Source: a virus
IMG/VR virus record: IMGVR_UViG_3300009703_000122
Span: 1 to 21,875 of that record
Direction: 5' to 3' (one strand)
DNA: 21,875 nucleotides
Within the stretch, counting starts at the first letter, position 1. Every line of letters begins with the position of its first letter. The notes beneath the pieces were generated by a model. The model saw only the letters and a list, made by a program, of their open reading frames with translations. It was not told the DNA's origin and searched no databases. A program made the position numbers and the translations under genes. This document shows, one piece after another, positions 17,713 through 21,875 of this stretch.

Positions 17713-18041
17713 GTAGTGGTAGAGGTACTTGTAATGGTGCGGGTAGTATCGATCTGTTCGACCACTCCTGCCACTCTGCTTACAACCTCCAATTGATGTG
17801 GAAGACTGTCGTCTACAACCGTCCAGGTTGCTGCTGCATCTTCTATGGTCGTGCTGGGAGTTACGTTTGAACCAGACCATGAGGAATAAGCTCCTCCCAT
17901 TATTTGTTGTTGAATTGTTTCTGTGATATTCATCGTAGTTGTAGTGGTAGATTGCATACTTCCCTGAGTAAATGAGGGAGTAACAGTCTGCGCACTTACA
18001 GCTACTGGTGCAACTGCAATCAAAGCGATAAGCTTTTTCAT
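17688..18041 (-). CDS. Secreted Thr/Ser-rich protein
   Basis: 117 residues with a clear signal peptide (MKKLIALIAVAPVAVSA, cleavage likely after residue 17). The mature part is rich in Thr and Ser (TTTTTMNITETIQQQ, then a [16 protein letters not shown] end) with a central WTVVDDSLPHQLEVVSRVAGVVE region. It has no cysteine. The composition suggests an exposed or beta-structured periplasmic or outer-membrane protein. The ATG overlaps the stop of the 58-residue membrane peptide as ATGA, and its 3' end overlaps the next exported protein in the -1 frame. Function unknown. Confidence 0.75.
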   Translation of the reverse strand: MKKLIALIAVAPVAVSAQTVTPSFTQGSMQSTTTTTMNITETIQQQIMGGAYSSWSGSNVTPSTTIEDAAATWTVVDDSLPHQLEVVSRVAGVVEQIDTTRTITSTSTTTSLSVFSQ

Positions 18042-18214
18042 TCTTTCTTTTCTCTTGTAATTGAGAACGTTGCAAGTGTGCCACTAAGGATAGAGGCAAC
18101 GTATGTTGGATCCATCTTCGGCATCCATCCCGCATAAGATGCAGTTAAGAGTCCGGCGGACCAGATGAGGACGAGGAATTTGATAAATCCTTCTTTTTTG
18201 TTATCTTTGTCCAT
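18038..18214 (-). CDS. 58-residue two-span membrane peptide (holin-like size and topology)
   Basis: ATG 18214 to TGA 18038. A charged N-terminus (MDKDNKKEG) leads into a hydrophobic segment (about residues 9-29), a short loop with WMPKMDP, a second hydrophobic segment (about 35-52) and a charged REKKE tail. This two-span layout with charged ends is common in small holins, but many other small membrane proteins share it. Its start overlaps the 3' end of the Pro-rich protein gene by 70 bases, and it is coupled by ATGA to the secreted protein that follows. No Shine-Dalgarno seen. The gene call is firm from the coupling; the holin idea is weak inference. Confidence 0.65.
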   Translation of the reverse strand: MDKDNKKEGFIKFLVLIWSAGLLTASYAGWMPKMDPTYVASILSGTLATFSITREKKE

Positions 18215-18636
18215 AGCTGTTTAATGATCGGCTTGAATATACTTACGCAACGTTTGAATACTGCAGTAGCAGTCAACGTTGCTGCAACCGAAACCGTTGC
18301 AGTTGATACAGCTGTAACAAGTATTTCATTACTTGGGAGTGGAACAGTTACATCTAATCCCGGGACATCTACATACCTTACTCCTTCTTGAGGGGGAGGA
18401 GTGGGGATAGGTATCTGTGGTGGAGGTGGTACCGGAGCTTTCTCTTGTTGAGTCTGTTCCCCTTCAATTGGATCACCACGTATTTCAGCTGGTGATTTAA
18501 GTTGACTTGGTGGTACCACTAATGGTTTATAAGACGGCAGCTCAGCTCGGGGTACATCTAGTACTGGTCTTGGTAACTGAGGTGCCGCTGGTAATGTTAT
18601 GGAAGGGAATACAGGTGGCTCCCCGAGGTCCGGCAT
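18145..18636 (-). CDS. Pro-rich protein with one C-terminal membrane span
   Basis: 163 residues. The first ~100 are strongly Pro-rich (PAAPQLPRPVLDVPR, PPPPQIPIPTPPP), then a single hydrophobic span at about 105-127 (ILVTAVSTATVSVAATLTATAV), a basic stretch (KPIIKQLWTKITKKKD) and a Ser-rich tail. Positive residues after the span would place the C-terminus inside and the Pro-rich arm in the periplasm, as a long extended spacer. It starts in a TAATG junction with the scaffold stop, so it is probably co-translated. The last 70 bases overlap the next gene. No family is recognised. A spanin-like or wall-spanning role is conceivable but not shown. Confidence 0.7.
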   Translation of the reverse strand: MPDLGEPPVFPSITLPAAPQLPRPVLDVPRAELPSYKPLVVPPSQLKSPAEIRGDPIEGEQTQQEKAPVPPPPQIPIPTPPPQEGVRYVDVPGLDVTVPLPSNEILVTAVSTATVSVAATLTATAVFKRCVSIFKPIIKQLWTKITKKKDLSNSSSSSGPPDS

Positions 18637-19394
18637 TAGAACTGAACGTCGGGAGATCTAGCAAGTTTCTCCATAATGTCATTCCTATAGGCAGGGTCTG
18701 TTTCATATCGAGGGTCTGACATATCCCTGATCATCTCTGCTTGGCTTCTGTATCCTGCAGCTGCTGGGACACCTCTACCTTGTAGCAGCTGACCATCTTG
18801 GTTCTGCACATCATTGAACCTCTTCACGATCCCATCAACAGCAAAGTTGATTTGAATCATATTACCGCTATCGATAACTTGATCAAAAGCGGCTGTCTCT
18901 TCAGCTGAGAGGTTCTGTGCAGCCCACTGAATCATCTGTTGATAGGCTTCCTGTCCACCAGCACGGCTGTAAATATCATTCAGCTGTGCATCAGTAAGAT
19001 CGTCGCTATCAGCCTGCTGTTGTTCACCAGTGTTTGTGTTCTCAAAGAAGGCTTTAATAATATCTTCTTTGGATACATCTTCAAACCCCTTCAGGTCATC
19101 AGGTTGTAAACCCTTTTCACTTTGATATGCCTTAAAGGCATCAGCTAGTTTGTCAGTGGTTGTAGGTTCCTTAGTTGGTTCGGGTTGCCCCTGCTCCTCC
19201 TGAGTACCAAGCTTTGTTTGTAATTCAAGATAAGCTTTCTCTAGCTCTTCAGCGTCCCTGTATTTTCCAGCAAGTAGTTGCTCTTGAGCCTGGGCTAGCT
19301 CTTCACCAACACGAAGTGAATCAGCTTCTTCTGCAGCCCTTGAATCAACTACCTCTGCTGGTTCACTCGCATCGTGTGTAAGAATATTAGACAT
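18636..19394 (-). CDS. Capsid assembly scaffolding protein, T7 gp9-like
   Basis: 252 residues, acidic and Gln/Glu-rich, mostly helical (RVGEELAQAQEQLLAGKYRDAEELEKAY near the start), as usual for gp9-type scaffolds that guide procapsid assembly and then leave. The C-terminal part has SQAEMIRDMSDPRYETDPAY, a region typical of T7-like cyanophage scaffolds, after a GRGVPAAAGYR link. Position between portal and capsid supports the role. The start shares bases with the stop of the 43-residue gene (TAATG), and the stop is coupled the same way to the next gene. In T7 the capsid gene follows gp9 directly; here about 3.4 kb of accessory genes intervene. Confidence 0.88.
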   Translation of the reverse strand: MSNILTHDASEPAEVVDSRAAEEADSLRVGEELAQAQEQLLAGKYRDAEELEKAYLELQTKLGTQEEQGQPEPTKEPTTTDKLADAFKAYQSEKGLQPDDLKGFEDVSKEDIIKAFFENTNTGEQQQADSDDLTDAQLNDIYSRAGGQEAYQQMIQWAAQNLSAEETAAFDQVIDSGNMIQINFAVDGIVKRFNDVQNQDGQLLQGRGVPAAAGYRSQAEMIRDMSDPRYETDPAYRNDIMEKLARSPDVQF

Positions 19395-19525
19395 TAGGTG
19401 GTTCGTTTAAATGGATCTATCTTTTGGAAATCATATTTAGGCGGAGGATCCATAAAATTGTATGGTTTCTCCTTTGGCTTTGGTGCCGCCGGTTTCTTAC
19501 TGGGCGGGCGCTTCTTGACTGGCAT
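19394..19525 (-). CDS. 43-residue basic, Pro-rich peptide between portal and scaffold
   Basis: ATG 19525 to TAA 19394. It starts inside the portal gene in a different frame (29-base overlap) and ends in a TAATG junction with the scaffold start. It fills the whole 102-base gap between portal and scaffold. The sequence is very basic and Pro-rich in the first half (VKKRPPSKKPAAPKPKEKP), then YNFMDPPPKYDF and a KIDPFKRTT end. The exact fit to both neighbours is the main evidence. It could bind nucleic acid or act in head assembly; unknown. No Shine-Dalgarno visible. Confidence 0.6.
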   Translation of the reverse strand: MPVKKRPPSKKPAAPKPKEKPYNFMDPPPKYDFQKIDPFKRTT

Positions 19526-21047
19526 CTGCTGTTTTACTAGGGTCTAATGCTGGAGCCTTCAGAATCTGACCAGTTTGCTTAGTCAATTCCATATCAGCTT
19601 GTTGCTCCATTGCTGTTTGCTGTTCCTGTTGAATCTCTTCAACGGTCTTTACAAGGTTCAGAATATCAATACCTTGTGCAGCTGCTAGACGTTTGATTGC
19701 CTCATCAGCATTAACGTATTGCATCAACGCTTCTGGGCCTAGTGTCTGGGCAATGGTGGTGATGAACATGGTGAGTGATTCTCGATCCTGCCCACGTCCA
19801 AGGCTATTAATACCAGCAACAATTGTAGGGTTAACGATATCCTTAGGAATCTTTGGTAGTTCTCCACTGCGTTGCAAGACCAGTAACTTACGGTTCAGAT
19901 ATGGTACTAGGAATTCAACTGTCAGGAGACTAAACAAACCACCAAGCTGTGCTTCAAGTTCCATCTGAGTTAGACGGATTTCTTCTGCTGTTACTCGTTC
20001 AGCGTTACGTGGATTCATTACAAGGAAAGCTTCTAGCAACCTACGCTCCAGTGATTGGATCATCTGTGCAGAGGTAGCGAAGTCTGCTTGTTTACCAACT
20101 TGAACGACACCGATATCATCAGGTCTACCCTGAATGATGGCACCGTTACCAGCATTAGCTAGTGTTTGTGGTTTTGTAGTAGAGCTAGGAGCTACAGTAA
20201 ATACAACCTTTGCGGCTGCTGCACTACCTTCCACAAGTGCTTGGGATAAGGCATCAAGCGTCTTAAGGTCACCAAGGAACTCACCCACTCGGCCGCGACC
20301 ATAGCTCTCACCGTCAACAGTATTAAATCTCAGTACCAACCACGGAGATGCATCTTTTGGAGCAGTCCCTTCAGACTTAGGGATGACTTGGTCGTAAGCT
20401 TGTTGATACCAATACCATTTATTATTCTTCAGATAAACGTGGGTGTAGACTTCGCAATCGTTGCCATCACCGGCACTGCCGTAGTCACCCATGTCTTTCT
20501 CCTTGGGCTTAATTCCCGGTGGGAGTAAGTCATGATCGATTAACTCTTTGGTTACGATCTCAATTACTGTGCCGTTACCATCACGCTCTACTACATAGCG
20601 ATTAAGTGGATAGTGTTTAATACCTTCTTTACCCATAAAGAGTAGTGCATTACCACCGACTACCAAATGCTTAATGGCTTGGTGTACGGTGACACGATCG
20701 CTGGATGCAGCGATACTATCCATGACCATACGCTCCATCTTAGAGAAGCTAAGGTCCATCTCACTGCGGATTTCTGCTGGTAGTTCTGTACCTAGCTTGT
20801 CATCCCTGATCTGAAACTTAAAGAATGTAGTCTGTGGTGGTAGCAGTGCAAGCATTAGTTTACTTGCAAGAGTTACTACACACTTAGCTCCTACACTCTG
20901 CCAAGGTATGGAGATGCTTTTATATGTTGTTCTTGTCTCATCTTTTGTGATGAGGTACGGCAATGTAAGTTCAGCGCAAGTCACTGCTTCCTCTAGGAAT
21001 TGACTGCGCTGTGAACTTAGCCGTTCGTATCTACTTCGAGCTTTCAT
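19497..21047 (-). CDS. Portal (head-tail connector) protein, T7 gp8-like
   Basis: 516 residues, close to T7 gp8 (536). The N-terminus (RYERLSSQRSQFLEEA) is followed by LTLPYLI, a TTYKSISIPWQSVGAKCVVTLAS region and LMLALLPPQTTFFKF, all characteristic of the T7-type portal. Later come HLVVGGNALLF, PLNRYVVERDG and YGRGRVGEFLGDLKTLDAL. The C-terminus is Gln-rich, as often in this family. The dodecameric portal sits at one vertex and lets DNA in and out. The start overlaps the upstream stop (TAATG). Confidence 0.94.
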   Translation of the reverse strand: MKARSRYERLSSQRSQFLEEAVTCAELTLPYLITKDETRTTYKSISIPWQSVGAKCVVTLASKLMLALLPPQTTFFKFQIRDDKLGTELPAEIRSEMDLSFSKMERMVMDSIAASSDRVTVHQAIKHLVVGGNALLFMGKEGIKHYPLNRYVVERDGNGTVIEIVTKELIDHDLLPPGIKPKEKDMGDYGSAGDGNDCEVYTHVYLKNNKWYWYQQAYDQVIPKSEGTAPKDASPWLVLRFNTVDGESYGRGRVGEFLGDLKTLDALSQALVEGSAAAAKVVFTVAPSSTTKPQTLANAGNGAIIQGRPDDIGVVQVGKQADFATSAQMIQSLERRLLEAFLVMNPRNAERVTAEEIRLTQMELEAQLGGLFSLLTVEFLVPYLNRKLLVLQRSGELPKIPKDIVNPTIVAGINSLGRGQDRESLTMFITTIAQTLGPEALMQYVNADEAIKRLAAAQGIDILNLVKTVEEIQQEQQTAMEQQADMELTKQTGQILKAPALDPSKTADASQEAPAQ

Positions 21048-21415
21048 TATGCAAGATTCAGAGATGAGCCGTACGGTGTTGCGCTCATCGTTGATGTAAT
21101 GGGATCGATGTAACTGCTTGTTTTAATTAAGTCCCTTGTTTTTCTTGGTGTAGTTTTACCTTTTGCAGGTCGTGCTCCACCTTGCCCCATCTTCAGTTGA
21201 GAGACTAATGTATTAGTTGGTGCCAATGGTGCAGCCTTTTGGGTTGGTGCCTTTGGCGCTTCCGGCAGCTTCTTAGGCCTTGGATTTCTCACAAGGTTCA
21301 TTACCGCATCATACCTGCGATTTTGACCTCTCTGTACCGAGTACCTTGCGTGGTTAATCTCACCTATGGTGTAACCGGCAGCAATTGCCTGGTTGATAGC
21401 TCTAACCATATCCAT
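21047..21415 (-). CDS. Hypothetical basic protein upstream of portal
   Basis: 122 residues. The first ~45 look folded and helical (VRAINQAIAAGYTIGEINHARYSVQRGQ), followed by a Lys/Pro/Ala-rich linker (RPKKLPEAPKAPTQK) and a basic tail (KGKTTPRKTRD). A very good AGGAGG Shine-Dalgarno lies 8 bases upstream of ATG 21415. It is coupled to the portal by TAATG, which suggests a head-assembly link. No enzyme motif is seen and I do not recognise the family. Confidence 0.75.
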   Translation of the reverse strand: MDMVRAINQAIAAGYTIGEINHARYSVQRGQNRRYDAVMNLVRNPRPKKLPEAPKAPTQKAAPLAPTNTLVSQLKMGQGGARPAKGKTTPRKTRDLIKTSSYIDPITSTMSATPYGSSLNLA

Positions 21416-21601
21416 TTAATTTTCCTCCTGTAGTTTTGCTTGCAACCAATTCACAACAGAACGTTGACCTGATCTATACATGATGGTGCTGATTGAATCC
21501 CCAGGTCCGGGGTCAGAGGGGGGAAAGATTTCTTCCATTTCTCGAAGAGCTTGCTTTACTGTGAAACCAAATGTCTCAAGCGTATTGAGGGAGATTGACA
21601 T
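21416..21601 (-). CDS. Small hypothetical protein (61 residues)
   Basis: ATG 21601 is preferred to an in-frame TTG at 21613. The protein has a helical first half (LNTLETFGFTVKQALREMEEIF), a PPSDPGPGD turn and a second helix (SVVNWLQAKLQEEN). The helix, proline turn, helix layout suggests a small folded protein. It overlaps the 3' end of the R2-like gene by 26 bases and its stop abuts the next ATG (TAAATG). Unknown function. Confidence 0.6.
   Translation of the reverse strand: MSISLNTLETFGFTVKQALREMEEIFPPSDPGPGDSISTIMYRSGQRSVVNWLQAKLQEEN
21424..21429 (-). promoter_or_regulatory. Shine-Dalgarno site AGGAGG for the gene upstream of portal
   Basis: A full AGGAGG on the minus strand with 8-base spacing to ATG 21415. 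It may set the translation level of the coupled portal gene too. Confidence 0.75.
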
Positions 21602-21875
21602 TATTATGCTCAAAAAAGGCAGGCATTCTGGCCCGCTGTGTTTCTAAAAGACCTTCTGCTTTGCCTGCATACATAAGCGAGTCGCTCTGATCCAGCCAAA
21701 ATTTTTTGTCTAAATATTTATCGGTAGTATTTGTACCTAGTGGCTGCATGATCCAGTTAATCGTTGCTTTGCGGAGCTTGTCCAGTGACGGAGAGACCGT
21801 AAGGCCGAGTTCACGGGCGACAAGCGAGTTCGACGCAACGTGTACCTGCTCGTCTCTGCTGATGTCGGCAGATAC
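21576..21875 (-). CDS. Ferritin-like, ribonucleotide-reductase-R2-like protein, C-terminal fragment
   Basis: The frame is open from the right edge to TGA at 21576 (99 residues); the start is outside. Near the edge it has DEQVHVASNSLVARELG, an E-x-x-H helix like the second iron-binding helix of R2-type ribonucleotide reductase and other ferritin-like enzymes. FWLDQSDSL and a short VNLPQYA tail follow. Ribonucleotide reductase genes are known in T7-like cyanophages, where they supply deoxynucleotides. Only one metal-binding helix is visible, so another ferritin-like oxidase cannot be excluded. Confidence 0.5.
   Translation of the reverse strand, partial: VSADISRDEQVHVASNSLVARELGLTVSPSLDKLRKATINWIMQPLGTNTTDKYLDKKFWLDQSDSLMYAGKAEGLLETQRARMPAFFEHNNVNLPQYA

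Noticed and set aside
17713-18135. N-terminal half of the 300-codon frame ending at 17233
   Set aside because: Its composition (Cys, Ser, Arg, Tyr-rich, no domain) is that of a shadow frame; the 117-residue gene with a clear signal peptide and the 58-residue gene occupy this stretch.
21602-21613. TTG start for the 61-residue gene
   Set aside because: ATG at 21601 is four codons in; the TTG has no Shine-Dalgarno to support it.
21705-21733. Second copy of the candidate promoter in the R2-like gene
   Set aside because: The minus strand reads AATACTACCGATAAATAT, which matches only with a two-base insertion and lies inside coding sequence, so it is likely chance.

Overview
The window looks like the late (virion assembly) half of a T7-like podovirus that infects marine cyanobacteria. 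The gene order portal, scaffold, capsid, tail tube A, tail tube B, three internal virion proteins and tail fibre is the T7 gp8 to gp17 order, and a photosystem II psbA gene sits inside it. All supported genes are on the minus strand, so transcription runs from high to low coordinates. The balanced base composition and the D1 sequence fit a marine Synechococcus phage somewhat better than a very AT-rich Prochlorococcus phage; this host call is inference.

In transcription order: (1) the end of a ferritin-like, ribonucleotide-reductase-R2-like gene (21875-21576), then two small unknown genes; (2) portal, a 43-residue basic peptide and scaffold (21047-18636); (3) an accessory cassette (18636-15427) holding a Pro-rich single-span membrane protein, a 58-residue two-span membrane peptide, two overlapping exported proteins of which the second has no normal start codon, psbA, a secreted outer-membrane-barrel-like protein and two small genes; (4) a 159-base control region (15426-15268) with a tRNA T-arm-like hairpin, palindromes and a sequence resembling a T7-class promoter, then the major capsid gene; (5) a strong intrinsic terminator directly after the capsid gene; (6) the tail and injection module (14010 to 1), ending in a long repetitive collagen-like tail fibre that runs off the left edge.

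Genes are packed with TAATG or ATGA junctions, suggesting translational coupling. Phage D1 would keep photosystem II working during infection while the structural genes are expressed. The exported and membrane proteins in the same cassette suggest it also acts on the cell envelope. No gene-free stretch longer than 300 bases is present. Several small genes (34, 43 and 58 residues) and the left-truncated tail fibre were found by reading the sequence directly.
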